A DNA stretch of 64,000 nucleotides from Draconibacterium sp. (GCA_016705335.1 JADIYN010000013.1:1-64000), one strand, 5' to 3'; positions 1 to 10,950 are shown, counted from the first letter of the stretch. A program made the numbers and translations. Notes: generated by a model not told the origin, from the letters alone.

Positions 1-38
1 ATAACGAAATAAAAGAGGCATATTTAAAATTGAAATAA
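1..38 (+). CDS. C-terminal tail of a gene entering from the left
   Basis: An open frame ends in TAA at 36-38, and the last residues read NEIKEAYLKLK. A strong hairpin terminator follows 22 bases later, which is what one expects after a real 3' end. Only about 11 codons are visible, so no function can be given, and the frame could be chance. Confidence 0.3.
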   Translation, partial: NEIKEAYLKLK

Positions 39-60
39 AACAATCAACAACTTGCTTGAT

Positions 61-95
61 AAAAAGGAAAAATATATACCAGATTTTTCCTTTTT
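61..95. terminator. Bidirectional hairpin terminator
   Basis: A 13-base arm (AAAAAGGAAAAAT, 61-73) is matched by its exact complement at 83-95 with a 9-base loop. A-tracts and T-tracts on the two flanks allow termination in both directions. It separates the gene entering from the left from the serine hydrolase. Confidence 0.7.
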
Positions 96-166
96 CGTTT
101 TATGATTTTTAATTTGCAGGACATTAAATTCTAGCTGATTTTGCTTTTTATCAGCAAAAAAAATGC

Positions 167-1375
167 ATGAAGAAAACCTCTTTTTTTGGAATTATTGGAA
201 TTATTTTACTTGTACTTTATGTTTCAGGGCAACCGTACGACAAGTCGGATCCCAAAAATTTACCTGAGCATGATTCCCTTTTTGTATCATCAATCCCCGA
301 ACCTGTTGACATTGAAAATATTTTAGCGGAATATGACAGTTTGATTTCTGCTGAAATTAAAGCGTCAAACACGGTTGGTGCCGCAGTTGCTATTATTTAC
401 AACAACCAGGTTGTGTTGCAAAAATGTTTTGGCTTGCGAAAAGCGCGCACACATGATTCAATTGATGAAAACACAATTTTCAGGTTGGCATCGGTTTCAA
501 AACCAATTTGTGGGGTTTTGGCAGGAATTCTTGCCGATGAAAATATTATTTGTCTTGACGATAAAGTTACGGATTACATACCGGGGCTGCATTTTAAAAG
601 CACCTCAATAACAAATGAACTAAGAATTAAAAACATACTAAGTCACACTTCCGGACTTGTTGCACATTCTTATGATGATCTGGTGGAACAAAAGATTCCG
701 CTTTGTCAGATAATGACACAACTTCCTTTTGCCAACACAACTTCAAACCCCGGTGAATTGTATTCCTATCAAAATGTAATGTTTAGTTTGTACGATTCAA
801 TAGTTGCCTACAAAACCGGGAAAAACTACAACGATGTTTTAAAAGATAAACTATTTATCCCGTTTGGAATGAACGATGCCTCAACAGGATTTGAAGAATT
901 CAAAAACCACCAAAACAAAGCGTTGCCTCATTCAGGTATAACTCCAATAAAAATGAATGATCGCTATTACAATACCACTCCGGCTGCCGGTGTCAATGCA
1001 AGTATTTCCGACATGAAAAATTTTCTTCTCACTTTATTAAGCGATACTTTTAAAATCAACAACCGGGTTGAAGAAATGATATTCACTCCTCAGATTGAAA
1101 CCAATTTAAGCCGCGGCTATTTTTCGCAATGGGAAAAAGTGGATTCGAAAGCGTATGGAATCGGCTGGAGAATAATTGATTACAAAGGCAGAAAAATTGC
1201 CTACCATGGTGGATTTGTAAAAGGCTACCGTGCCGAAATTGCCTTGTGCAAAGAAGAAAATTTTGGAATTGTGTATCTCTCCAATTCGCCAAGCGCTGTT
1301 GCTGCCCGGAGCGTTCCTGAATTTATCAACCGGCTTTTTATTTTTAAAGACAATCAGAAACTGGCAATTAAATAG
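167..1375 (+). CDS. Serine hydrolase, beta-lactamase/penicillin-binding family
   Basis: A 402-residue exported serine hydrolase of the class C beta-lactamase fold (Pfam Beta-lactamase, the AmpC/EstB/DD-peptidase group). The N-terminus has a hydrophobic signal segment (about residues 5-20). The catalytic SxxK is SVSK at residues 109-112, a YxN-type motif follows in SYQN, and the HGG near the C-terminus stands for the KTG/HxG triad element. Such proteins act in the periplasm as esterases, D-amino-acid peptidases or carboxypeptidases. The sequence does not say which, and nothing indicates antibiotic resistance. The gene is intact, stands alone after a terminator, and precedes the sulfatase remnant by about 90 bp. 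Confidence 0.85.
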   Translation: MKKTSFFGIIGIILLVLYVSGQPYDKSDPKNLPEHDSLFVSSIPEPVDIENILAEYDSLISAEIKASNTVGAAVAIIYNNQVVLQKCFGLRKARTHDSIDENTIFRLASVSKPICGVLAGILADENIICLDDKVTDYIPGLHFKSTSITNELRIKNILSHTSGLVAHSYDDLVEQKIPLCQIMTQLPFANTTSNPGELYSYQNVMFSLYDSIVAYKTGKNYNDVLKDKLFIPFGMNDASTGFEEFKNHQNKALPHSGITPIKMNDRYYNTTPAAGVNASISDMKNFLLTLLSDTFKINNRVEEMIFTPQIETNLSRGYFSQWEKVDSKAYGIGWRIIDYKGRKIAYHGGFVKGYRAEIALCKEENFGIVYLSNSPSAVAARSVPEFINRLFIFKDNQKLAIK

Positions 1376-1461
1376 TCAAATCGTTGTTACTGTTTTAACC
1401 CAACCAATTTTTCAAAAGTGTTTAAAATTGAATACTTTTAAGGCAAATAACAGTAACAGCC

Positions 1462-3001
1462 ATGAAACCAGTCTATTTAATTCTGTTGATAATATTATTT
1501 CAGGTTTATTTTCCGTTGCGCACCGGAGTGCGCGACACATACAACGGTGGAGCAACAATGGCTTCAAGCGAAATTACAATTGCTGAAATGCTAAAAGAAG
1601 CAGGTTACACAACCGGCAATTTCGGAAAATGGCATCTTGGCGACAACTTTCCTTCCCGTCCAAACGATCAGGGTTTCGATGAATCACTTATCCATCTTTC
1701 GGGCGGGATGGGGCAGGTTGGCGACTTTACAACATGGTTTCAGGGAGACAGCAGTTATTTCAATCCGGTACTTTGGCACAATGGGAAAATGGAAAAATAC
1801 AATGGTTATTGCACCGATATTTTTGCAGGGCAGGCAATACAGTTTATTGAAAATAACAGGCAAAAACCATTTTTTTGTTACCTGGCATTTAATGCGCCAC
1901 ATACTCCTCTGCAAGTGCCTGATAAATATTACAGACAGTACCAAAATATCGACCCGGCAAAGGGATTTGAAAACGATGACCGGCCTTTCCCGCAAATGAC
2001 AGAAAAAGACAAAGAGGATGCCCGGAAAGTTTATGCAATGGTTTCGTGTATTGATGAAAACATTGGGAAACTTTTCAAAAAACTTGACGATCTAAAAATT
2101 GCTGATAACACACTCGTAATTTTTATGACCGACAACGGGCCTCAACAATTTCGTTATGTAGCCGGAATGCGCGGTAGGAAAGGAAGTGTGTTTTCGCGGT
2201 GGTGTCCGGGTTCCGTTTTATTTAAGCTATCCTACAAAATATGAGGAAATAAAGACATTGAAACAACTTCCGCACACATTGATATTTTACCCACTCTCGC
2301 AGAAATTTGCAATGCAAAATTACCAACCGACAGGGTTATTGACGGAAAAGCCTTGTTCCGCTATTAAATGGGAAAACAGTTAATTGGGCCGACCGCCCTC
2401 TTTTTTCTACTGGACCCGCCGTTATCCGGAACTGTACAACAATATTGCACTTCAAAAAGGGAATTTCAAATTAGTGGGGCAAACCAGCTACAATTCAGCA
2501 ATCGAACGATTTTGAGTTGTTCGATATAAAACAAGATCCTTATGAACAGGAAAATATTGTAAGCAGACAAAAAGATATTGCAAAATGCTAAAAACTGAAC
2601 TCGACAGAATTTATAACGAACTGATCTCTTCAGAAAATATCGTTCACAGACCACACATAACAATTGGTGATGACCATGAAAATCCTGTTTTTTTGAACAG
2701 AAATGATGCCGATGGGGAACGCGGAATCTGGGATCAGGAAAACGTTTACGGAAAGTGGCAGGTAACAGTAAAAGAGGGGCAATACAACATAAAATTCAGG
2801 TTTATAAAACCGGTTACCGGAGGCGGCCAAATGACTTTGGAAACAGGCGCAATTGTTAACCAAATGAAAAACAAAATTGACAATACCGAGATTATTGAGA
2901 TGAAAAACGTCAAACTTAAAGAAATGGATTGCGAACTGATTCCGTTTTATACAGTTGGCAATAAAAATATTTTTCCTTTTGGGTTGAACTGGAAAGGATA
3001 A
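1462..3001 (+). pseudogene. Arylsulfatase remnant without its active-site segment
   Basis: Family S1 sulfatase, broken. After a signal peptide (MKPVYLILLIILF) the frame jumps straight into RTGV, which in relatives lies after the C-x-P-S-R formylglycine motif. Roughly 70-80 residues holding the nucleophile cysteine and the first metal ligands are absent. The next part is typical: GKWHLGD, an APHTPL-like NAPHTPL, then FMTDNGP. The frame shifts near 2190 (GRKGS to GGVRVPF) and again near 2265 (HIDILPTLAEIC is readable in a third frame), meets TAA near 2367, and the C-terminal half (WTRRYPELYNN, then ELFDIKQDPYEQ, ending at 3001) continues in other frames. Without the cysteine it cannot be an active sulfatase as written. 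Confidence 0.85.
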
Positions 3002-3070
3002 ATTAAATGCCTGTTCCAGATGGTCAGATATTTAAACTTCCAATCCTGTCGGGGTATTTTGAAAAGGCTT

Positions 3071-3099
3071 GATACTTTCTTTAATTAATCCTAATTTTG
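3071..3099 (+). promoter_or_regulatory. Bacteroidota-type promoter
   Basis: The -7 element TAATTTTG (3092-3099) fits TAnnTTTG, with a weak TTG about 20 bases upstream (3069-3071). It ends 18 bases before the first ATG of the following small secreted protein gene. Confidence 0.5.
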
Positions 3100-3116
3100 A
3101 AAAATATGTATATTAG

Positions 3117-3668
3117 ATGATGAAGAATTTAAAAAATATATTGTTTCTGGTTTTAATAATTGCATCACTAAAAAGTACTGCCCAGCAAAGTGAAATACTG
3201 ATGCCAATGGAACAGGATTCAACACAAATTCAACTTGAAAAACAAATTGAATACCGTCAATTGATTTCAGGACAAATGTTTCCTGACTTACATGGCGAAA
3301 CAATTTCACTTACCGGATTTGATTTCGATAAGGAATTTGCCAATAGATATGGATTCAGTTTCGAGCTCTACTCTTTTGCACACACTCCTTTGTCGGGATT
3401 TTCAGCAGGTTCGTTAAACCCGTTTTTTTCGCCATTTAATCAAAATGGGATGATTTTAAGCGAAGGTGCTTATAAAATCAACAACAGATTTACTTTTGGT
3501 GGTTACAGTTATGGCACCAACCCTATGAATTTGCCTCCGCCAATGCCGGGAATGAACGATTTTTCGCGTTATGGCAATACAATGTTTATGCAATACAAAG
3601 TGGGTAAAAACTTCAAAATCGAAACCCGTTTCAATATCTCGAAAGGCGGAGGTTATCCCGGTTTTTAA
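3117..3668 (+). CDS. Small secreted protein of unknown function
   Basis: 183 residues with a clear signal peptide ending in STAQQ. ATG occurs at 3117 and again at 3120, and either could be the start. The mature part is rich in aromatic residues and glycine (FSFELYSFAHTPLSG, GGYSYGTNP, MNLPPPMPGMN) and ends in alternating, strand-like sequence (MQYKVGKNFKIETRFNIS), suggesting a surface or outer-membrane location. I do not recognise a named domain. It has its own promoter and lies 80 bp upstream of the AddA-like gene, so it could be cotranscribed with it. Confidence 0.7.
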   Translation: MMKNLKNILFLVLIIASLKSTAQQSEILMPMEQDSTQIQLEKQIEYRQLISGQMFPDLHGETISLTGFDFDKEFANRYGFSFELYSFAHTPLSGFSAGSLNPFFSPFNQNGMILSEGAYKINNRFTFGGYSYGTNPMNLPPPMPGMNDFSRYGNTMFMQYKVGKNFKIETRFNISKGGGYPGF

Positions 3669-3748
3669 CCGATAAAAAAAACACATCGTGATCGCAAAAC
3701 TTTGAACCTGCAACTTAAAACTTTATACTCGAAACTTTAAACTAATTT

Positions 3749-6700
3749 ATGCTCACAGTTTACAAAGCTTCAGCCGGATCAGGTAAAACATTTCAACTTG
3801 TTGTAGAATACCTCAAACTTTTGCTGAAAAATCCTCAAAACTACCGTCATATCCTTGCTGTAACGTTTACCAACAAGGCAACAAACGAAATGAAAACCCG
3901 CATTCTGGAAACACTTAACCAGCTTGCAGGCGGCGAAGAGAGCAGTTACATTGCCGAAATTCAAAAAGAAAATAACCTTTCAGAAGAAAATATCCGAAAA
4001 AACGCCAAACTGGTTCTAAAAAATATTCTTCACGATTACAACCGTTTTTCAATCAGCACAATCGATTCGTTTACCCAACGCACCATAAAAGCCTTTAATC
4101 GCGAACTGGGGATTTCACCCAATTTCAGGCTCGAATTAAACAGCGAAATGATACTTGCCGAAGCCACCGACCGAATGCTGGCAAAAATCGACAAAGACAA
4201 AAAACTGCTGAGCTGGCTGCAGGATTTCAGTAAGGAGAAAATTGAAGAAAGTTACAGCCAACGAATTGAAGAGAATATAAAAGCGCTAGGAAAGGAGTTA
4301 TTTAAAGAAAACTTCCAGCTTTTTTTTCCGGATGACAGCGAATCAGTTTACAGCCGCGAAAATTTAATTGAATTTGGAACCGAACTGCAAAAGATAAAAA
4401 CCCAGTTTGCACATCAGCTTAAAACATTTGAAAAAGAGGGATTTCAATTATTGCTGAAAATGGTTTGACCATTGATAGTTTTTCCTACGGGAAAAATGGA
4501 GTGGCGGGTTATTTAAGCAATGTTGCAGAAATTGGGTATAAGGAACCTGGTTCGCGGGTGCTGGTTGCCGCGGCTGATCCCGGAAAATGGTACAGCGCAA
4601 AAAGTACGGAAAAGAAAACAATTCATGCACTGGCTGAATCTCAATTACAACCACTTTTGAATGAAATATTGGAATATATTTCATTCAATTCAGAACAGTA
4701 TTTTACAGCGAAAGTTGTGCTAAAACAGTTGCGGATGCTGGGGATTTTAACTGATTTAAAAGAAGAAATAAAATTGCTTCTGCACGAAAAAGGAATTTTG
4801 CAAATGTCGGATTCAAACCTGCTTTTGAGCAAAATAATCGGTCAAAGCGATTCGCCGTTTATTTATGAAAAAACCGGAAGCTATTACAACCATTTTATGC
4901 TCGACGAATTCCAGGATACATCAGGTTTGCAATGGCATAATTTCAAACCGTTAATCATAAATTCGTTAGCCGAAGGAAACAAAAACCTAATTGTTGGCGA
5001 CGTAAAACAAGCCATTTACCGTTGGCGGAACAGCGACTACAGGATTTTGGCTGAACAAATTCAAACCGATTTTTCTGAATCACAGATAAACGAAATTCAT
5101 CTCGAAAAAAACTGGCGAAGCGATAAAAATATCATCGATTTCAATAACCACATTTTTGAAAACCTGAAAGACATATTCGCCAACCAGCTTTTTTCGACAA
5201 TTGAGGATAATGATGAAGCGCTTGAAAAAAGGTTCAGGAACATTTATGAATCGATAGTTCAAAAGCCTGGTAATGAAAATGCTGAATCAAAAGGTTTTGT
5301 AAAAATTGAATATATCGATGAAGATGATTTTGAAGAAGAATCGGCGGCAAAACTCATTGAGCAGGTTAAACAGTTGCAGAACAATGGAATAAAAGCTTCG
5401 GAAACAGCAATTTTAATTCGCAGAAAAAAAGAAGGCGCACCAATTGTTGAAGCATTTTTGTCAGCCGCCGCATTACCCGAAAATGCAAATTATAATTTGT
5501 CGGTGCTTTCCAACGAATCGCTTTTTCTATATGCATCGCAAGGAGTTTTACTTGTAATCAATACAATCAGTTTCATTATCAACCCCGAAAATGAAATAAC
5601 AAAAGTTGCGCTTTTAAACCAGTGGGAAAGCTGGTTAAAACCCGAACTTCAAAAACGGGAGAAGTTGGCAGGCAACGATTTAAATGAGATTGATTTTATA
5701 GTTAACTCGTTGGGAGAAGATAATTTTAACAGCCTATTTGATTTAGAAATATTGCCCAGAATTCAGCAGATAAAAGAAAAAGTTTTGCTCACTTCGCTTG
5801 ATGAAGCAATCACTCAGATTTGTTCCGTTTTTCAGCTTTTCGAAATTGAAACCGAATTGCCGTTTTTACAAACCCTGATCGACAAAGCCGGTGAGTTAAA
5901 AACCTCTCTTTCAAACGACCTTTCGAATTTACTTTACTGGTGGAACGAAAACGGTTTCGAAACTTCTGTAAATGTAAACGAGGAAATCGATTCAATCCGG
6001 TTGTTAACAGTCCACAAATCAAAAGGTCTCGAATACAAAGCTGTTCTCCTGCCCTATTTCGACTGGAAACCCGGACAAAGCGGGAAATTTGCTCCCATAC
6101 TTTGGTGCAGACCTGAAACACCGCCATTCAACAAATTTCCGCTTTTGCCGGTTGTTGCAGGCAGCGACATGAAAAAAAGTCTTTTCAAAGCAGCGTATTT
6201 TGAAGAATCGGCCAATGTTTTTATCGACGTTTTTAATATGGCTTATGTAGCGTTTACACGCGCGAAATCGGTTTTAATTGTGCATTGTCCAAAACCAAAA
6301 GAGGAGAAAAACAGCAAAGAGAATTCGTTAAAACCTGTTGGAACATTGCTGAATTTGGCGCTTGAACGACTTTCATCAACAGCACTTTTCGCCAATTGCC
6401 TTAACAATTACAGAACCAGTTTTCAATTTGGCTCAATTCCAAAAATAAAAGAGGAAAGCAAGTCGCTAAAATCGATCCAGATTAAAAATTATCAATTTAA
6501 CGACTTTAGCGAAAGAGTGAGGTTGCGCAATTCGGGCGAAAATTTTCTTGTTACCGGGGAAAACCGTGTTGCAGTAAAAAACAAGGGGAAAATTATTCAC
6601 GACATTTTATCATCGGTAAAAACAAAAAACGATATTGAAAGTGCCTGTTTAAAAGCCGAATTCGATGGGATAATTAATGAAACTGAAAGAAAAGAAATAC

Positions 6701-7035
6701 AAAAAACTTTATTTGAGAATTTTGAAAACCCGCTTATAAAAAACTGGTTTGGCGGAAAATACAAGGTGTTAAACGAGCGAACTCTTTTAACAACCGAAAG
6801 ATTATTACGCCCCGATAGAATTATGTTTTTTGAAAACGAAGCAATTGTTGTTGATTACAAAACGGGCGAAAAAAAATCGGACAACTACAACTGGCAGGTA
6901 AAACGTTACGCTAAAACCCTGAAAGAAACCGGGTTCGAAAAAGTTGAAGGCTTTTTGTGGTACATAAATCAAAACGAAGTTGAAAAGATTTGTGAACTGG
7001 GGGAGTCGGACTTTTCCAAGTCCGACAGTTCCTAA
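3749..7035 (+). CDS. addA: AddA/RecB-like helicase-nuclease, one frameshift
   Basis: UvrD/Rep-superfamily helicase with a C-terminal nuclease domain, of the Bacteroidota AddA type that processes double-strand breaks for recombination. Motif order is canonical: Walker A ASAGSGKT at the N-terminus, LDEFQDT (motif II), GDVKQAIYRWR (III), EKNWRS (IV), TVHKSKGLEY (V), YVAFTRAK (VI). The PD-(D/E)xK nuclease core near the end is visible as RPDRIM, VVDYKTG and QVKRYA. The reading frame breaks near 4435-4456: IIAENGLTIDSFSYGK is readable only after a one-base shift, giving about 1,090 residues in total, normal for the family. A genuine knockout is possible but an indel error is likelier. The usual partner addB is not in the window. 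The last codons run over a hairpin (7005-7026). Confidence 0.9.
7005..7026. repeat. Perfect hairpin over the end of addA
   Basis: GTCGGACTT (7005-7013) pairs with AAGTCCGAC (7018-7026) around a 4-base loop and encodes the final ESDFSKSDSS-like residues of the helicase. A related half (AAGTCCGG) follows at about 7034-7041, and a second hairpin TTGACTTT/AAAGTCAA lies near 7091-7108. It may act as a terminator, though it has no T-tract, or be a copied intergenic palindrome. Confidence 0.5.
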
Positions 7036-7140
7036 GTCCGGCAACCAGTGCTTTTCAAAATGACTTCACTTCTTTTTGAATTACTTTTATTGACTTTGGA
7101 AAGTCAATGTCACTGGCAGCACGACATTCGTAAAAAACAC

Positions 7141-7148
7141 TATTTTTG
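7141..7148 (+). promoter_or_regulatory. Promoter -7 element that fixes the DUF4293 start
   Basis: TATTTTTG matches TAnnTTTG. It overlaps the upstream candidate TTG start at 7146, so translation must begin downstream. The ATG at 7167 is about 12 bases after the expected transcription start. Confidence 0.55.
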
Positions 7149-7166
7149 CCAAAAAATTTTAAAATT

Positions 7167-7610
7167 ATGATTCAAAGAATACAAACTGTTTACCTTTTTA
7201 TTTCGGCACTTTTAATTGCCTCTTTAATGAAATTGACTTTTGCTGAACTATCAGTAAACAACGAGCTTTACACTTTTGTAGCGAAAGGAATTTTCAATGG
7301 TGAAGAATTGATTTTCAATGGAATGGCAATTTTCGTTTTTATTCCTGTAATTGCTCTTCTGCACTTTATAACCATTTTTCTTTATAAAAAACGAATACTT
7401 CAAATCCGCATTATGGTATTTTCTATTGTATTGCTTCTTGGCTTATTTGGGTTGTTTTTCTATTTCTCCTATGCCGGTTTCGACGGTGCTAAAATAGCTT
7501 TCAAAATACCTGTAGCATTTCCTTTGGTAGCCGTAATCCTCGATTATCTTGCCATTCGGGCTATTGGAAAAGACGAAGCATTAATCAGAAGTTTGAACCG
7601 GATTCGGTAG
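7167..7610 (+). CDS. DUF4293 family membrane protein
   Basis: A 147-residue integral membrane protein with four hydrophobic helices. It begins MIQRIQTVYLF, the usual opening of the Bacteroidota-specific DUF4293 family. The start is placed at ATG 7167 because that matches the family and because a promoter element overlaps the earlier in-frame TTG at 7146. The function of the family is unknown. The short basic C-terminus (SLNRIR) probably faces the cytoplasm. The gene is intact and follows addA, separated by about 130 bp containing a hairpin. Confidence 0.85.
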   Translation: MIQRIQTVYLFISALLIASLMKLTFAELSVNNELYTFVAKGIFNGEELIFNGMAIFVFIPVIALLHFITIFLYKKRILQIRIMVFSIVLLLGLFGLFFYFSYAGFDGAKIAFKIPVAFPLVAVILDYLAIRAIGKDEALIRSLNRIR

Positions 7611-7706
7611 TTGTTTTTACATTTTAGAATCAAATAAAATATAACTTCAGGCACAAAAATATAATTTGGGAATACTTCATGTGTTTTCCATAAAAAACAA
7701 TTTATA

Positions 7707-9293
7707 ATGAAAAAATCATTTGCATATTATTTGTTTTTATTATTGGCATTCTTGTCGCCATACTTTTCAAACAGTCAGAATACATTGCCTTCATGCGTAA
7801 TAACTTTTCCTCATTGTAATGCTTATTTTGAACAAGGTACAGATGTAACAATTCAGGTTTATGCAAGCGATTTGGGAGGAACTTACACAGGAGGTGAAGT
7901 AACTAAAGTTGAGTTTTTTCAAAACGATATAAAACTTGGTGAAGCTGTTACTTCAACTTCAAATACATATTCGTTTGTTTGGGCTGAAGTCCATACCGGT
8001 ACATACAGGATTACTGCCAAAGCCACAGATAATAGTAATGAGGATTTTACTTCAGCAGGAGTAATTATTAAAGTTGATGCAAATGTTGTTAAATCTGTTG
8101 GCCTGAGCGCAAATAAGGGAAAGTATCTGGCAAATATTATTCCAAATAATGTTCGTTCCGATTTTAATAAATACTGGAACGGCGTAACGGCTGAAAACTC
8201 GTGTAAATGGGGATCGGTGGAAAGTACGAGGGATGTGATGAACTGGACAAATGCCGATAAGGCATATAATCATGCTAAAAATAACAATCTGCCATTTCGG
8301 TATCATGCGCTTGCATGGGGAAGTCAATATCCATCGTGGATTAAAACACTGAGCCCAGCAGATTTTCAAGCTGAAATGGAAGAATACATGACTGCAATTG
8401 CTGCGCGTTATCCGTTGATTGACCAAATTGATGTGTTAAATGAAAATATGTATATCAATACATGGAACAAACAGGAACATGCAGCAGGCTCACCCTATTT
8501 CAGGGCAGGAATGGGTGGCCCTGGTGTAACAGGCTACGACTGGGCAATCTGGCTTTTTGAAAAAGCACGGCATTACTTCCCGAACTCGAAACTTGTAATC
8601 AACGATTTTGAACTTGAAACCAACAACGCCGGGCTAAATGAAATATTGAACCTTGTAAAAGTGCTCCGCGACAGGGGATTAATTGACGGTTTCGGAACAC
8701 AGGCACATCATTTCAATGTAGATGGAATTACAACTACAGCTCTGCAAAATGCACTAAACAATATGGCAAAATCAGGTGTTCCCATTTATGTTACTGAGCT
8801 TGATTTAAAAGGCAAGCCCGAATCTGAAGCCAATCAAATGAATGGTTACAAAACTTCATTCCCGGTTTATTGGAATCATCCTGCAGTTGCAGGGATTACT
8901 TTATGGGGATATGTTGAGGGAGCAACCTGGTCAACCGGAACCGGCATTTTAAACAGCAATGGCACTGAACGTTCAGCCATGACCTGGTTAAAGTCGTATA
9001 TGGAAAGTTTACCGGATGTTGGTTACCCTTTTGGTGAGGAAAATACAACAGGAATTTTTAAAACAGATAATTTTCAATCTTTTAATTTTTACCCAAACCC
9101 AGTAACAAACGGAAAAATTACAGTAGAGAATAATTCTTCGGAAATCCTTAATACAGTTGAGATAATCAATCTTCAGGGCAAAGTTGTTAGTACTTTTGTA
9201 CCGACACAATCAAAAACCGTGGTGGATAAAAACACTGGTAAAAGGTATTTATTATTTGAGGATTCAAACCGAAAATTCTATAACCGGAAATAA
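7707..9293 (+). CDS. Secreted GH10 endo-1,4-beta-xylanase with T9SS tail
   Basis: Glycoside hydrolase family 10, 528 residues. A signal peptide is followed by an Ig-like domain of the Big_17 type (about residues 30-120), then the catalytic barrel: TAENSCKW, HALAWGSQYPSW, the acid/base glutamate E246 in LNEN, and the nucleophile E364 in YVTELDL. The last 75 residues are a type A T9SS sorting domain (FNFYPNPVTNGKI), so the enzyme is exported through the outer membrane and probably anchored on the surface. It cleaves the xylan backbone. The CE15 esterase at 23.9-25.2 kb would complement it on glucuronoxylan. The final residues (FYNRK) stop a little short of the usual tail. Confidence 0.93.
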   Translation: MKKSFAYYLFLLLAFLSPYFSNSQNTLPSCVITFPHCNAYFEQGTDVTIQVYASDLGGTYTGGEVTKVEFFQNDIKLGEAVTSTSNTYSFVWAEVHTGTYRITAKATDNSNEDFTSAGVIIKVDANVVKSVGLSANKGKYLANIIPNNVRSDFNKYWNGVTAENSCKWGSVESTRDVMNWTNADKAYNHAKNNNLPFRYHALAWGSQYPSWIKTLSPADFQAEMEEYMTAIAARYPLIDQIDVLNENMYINTWNKQEHAAGSPYFRAGMGGPGVTGYDWAIWLFEKARHYFPNSKLVINDFELETNNAGLNEILNLVKVLRDRGLIDGFGTQAHHFNVDGITTTALQNALNNMAKSGVPIYVTELDLKGKPESEANQMNGYKTSFPVYWNHPAVAGITLWGYVEGATWSTGTGILNSNGTERSAMTWLKSYMESLPDVGYPFGEENTTGIFKTDNFQSFNFYPNPVTNGKITVENNSSEILNTVEIINLQGKVVSTFVPTQSKTVVDKNTGKRYLLFEDSNRKFYNRK

Positions 9294-9356
9294 GATAATA
9301 ATTCTATAGCTATTTATTTATAAGACTGTACAGCAACAACATTTCATTAAAATTGT

Positions 9357-10076
9357 ATGAAAGCAATGATTTTTGCAGCTGGCCTGGGAACCCGTTTAAA
9401 TGACGAAACTTCAGGCAAACCCAAAGCGCTGGTTGACGTTGGCGGGAAAACATTGCTTCAGCGTGCCATTGAAAAACTTAAAAATGAAGGTGTTTCAGAA
9501 ATTGTAATCAATGTTCACCATTTTTCGAATCTCGTAATCTCGTTTTTGAAGAATAATGATTTTGGAATTAAAATCCATATTTCCGACGAAACTGAAAAAC
9601 TGCTTGATACAGGCGGCGGGTTAAAAAAAGCTGAGGTTTATTTAGAAGGGGACGAACCAATTTTAATTTACAATGTAGATATAATCAGCAACTTAAATCT
9701 TAAGCTGTTGTTGAAAGATCATTTAAAAACCAAAGCGTTTGTAACTTTGGCAGTGAGAAACCGTGAAACACAGCGGTATTTCAAATTCGACCAAAACAAT
9801 CAATTGGTGGGTTGGATAAACAAAAAGACCGGGGAATCAAAAATATCGCGACAGGAAAATTTCGAAAATGCAATTGAAATGGCATACAGCGGAATTCACA
9901 TTGTTCAGCCTGAATTATTTTCACTGATGCCCGAAACAGATCGCTTTTCAATAACCAATTTTTACCTTGAACTTGCAAAAACAAAATCGATTAAAGGATA
10001 TTTTGATGATTCGGATTTGTGGATGGATGTTGGGAAACCTGAGCAGTTGGAGGAAGCAAGAAGATTATTCAGGTAA
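9357..10076 (+). CDS. Sugar-1-phosphate nucleotidyltransferase (MurU/RmlA-like)
   Basis: A 239-residue NTP_transferase protein. The N-terminal nucleotide-binding signature GLGTRL with KPKALVDVGG is intact, DTGGGLKKA and YNVDIIS (metal-binding aspartate) follow, and WMDVGKPEQL closes the fold. This short form without a hexapeptide tail resembles MurU (N-acetylmuramate-1-phosphate uridylyltransferase) and mannose-1-phosphate guanylyltransferases. The substrate cannot be read from sequence. In relatives a small kinase (AmgK type) often sits next to it, but none is seen here. The 3' end overlaps by 12 bases the convergent glycosyltransferase gene. Confidence 0.85.
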   Translation: MKAMIFAAGLGTRLNDETSGKPKALVDVGGKTLLQRAIEKLKNEGVSEIVINVHHFSNLVISFLKNNDFGIKIHISDETEKLLDTGGGLKKAEVYLEGDEPILIYNVDIISNLNLKLLLKDHLKTKAFVTLAVRNRETQRYFKFDQNNQLVGWINKKTGESKISRQENFENAIEMAYSGIHIVQPELFSLMPETDRFSITNFYLELAKTKSIKGYFDDSDLWMDVGKPEQLEEARRLFR

Positions 10077-10950
10077 ATTTTTCAGAAGTTTATAATTCCT
10101 GTACTCAAACAAACGCACCCCGAACCATTTCTCTATTTTATAAAGAATCCGGTATTTCAATTTCATGTTTGTTTTTTCAGGTCAACCTCAACTTCCCAGT
10201 CAATCGTTTAATTCGATTAGTCATTACTTTTGGATGAGTACCTTCAAACCTCGCAAGCGCGTCATATTCGCCACCGTAATTAAATTCCTGTTGATTTGCT
10301 TTTTTCTCAGCTTCTGTTTGCGAAATACCATCGTAAAACTGTTTTACCGATTCTACTTTTTCGTGCATAAAACGCGGGTGGCGAACCCAGCCATAATGAT
10401 AAATTTCTGCATTAACAGGAACAACTTTTAGTTTTTCCCCATTTTTACGAAAACCCTGCGCATCGCGGTAGGATTGAATAGTTTTATCGTTTCTGACGAC
10501 CCTGATCTCATTGCGGTACCAGTGCCGGCAATCGCCCACATAATCAAAAGTTCCGTAAAAATGTCTGAATCTAAAAAGAAACCCTTCAACTTCCTTTCGA
10601 TCCAAATTTTCAAGCATCGATTGCTGAACAACATTTATGTACTTTTCATGTAAAACCTCATCGCCCTGAATATAAAAACACCAGTCAAATTCGTTGGGAA
10701 CAGCAGCAAATGCCTTATTTGTTTCGGCTGCATACACTCCCCACCCTTTTCATTGAATCGTCCCAAACTGTATCAATAATTGTGATTTTTCGGGAGAAAT
10801 ATTTTGAATGATTTGCCGGGTATTATCTTCCGACTTTCCCACAGCAACAATAAAATGATCGCAAACCGGCAACACAGAAGTTATTGCTTCAACCACCGGA
10901 AAATCAAACTTTTCGGCATTCCTGATAAATGTAAAACCACAAACTTTCAT
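10065..10950 (-). CDS. Family 2 glycosyltransferase, several frameshifts
   Basis: GT-A fold glycosyltransferase. The start is ATG at 10950 (MKVCGFTFIRNAEKF), and the N-terminal strand-helix unit with HFIVAVGKSEDNT is clear. After a shift near 10740 come YAAETNKAF, FYIQGDEVLHEKY (in place of the DxD region) and HPRFMHEKVESVKQFY. The frame shifts again near 10195 and 10170: DWEVEVDLKKQT and then KYRILYKIEKWFG with EYRNYKLLKN can be read, ending in TAA at 10065-10067. The rebuilt protein is about 295 residues, normal for the group. It probably acts in surface glycan synthesis. The stop overlaps the end of the opposite-strand nucleotidyltransferase. Confidence 0.8.

Noticed and set aside
7146..7166. 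Upstream TTG start for the DUF4293 protein
   Set aside because: A promoter -7 element overlaps it, and the family begins at the MIQRIQ residues.
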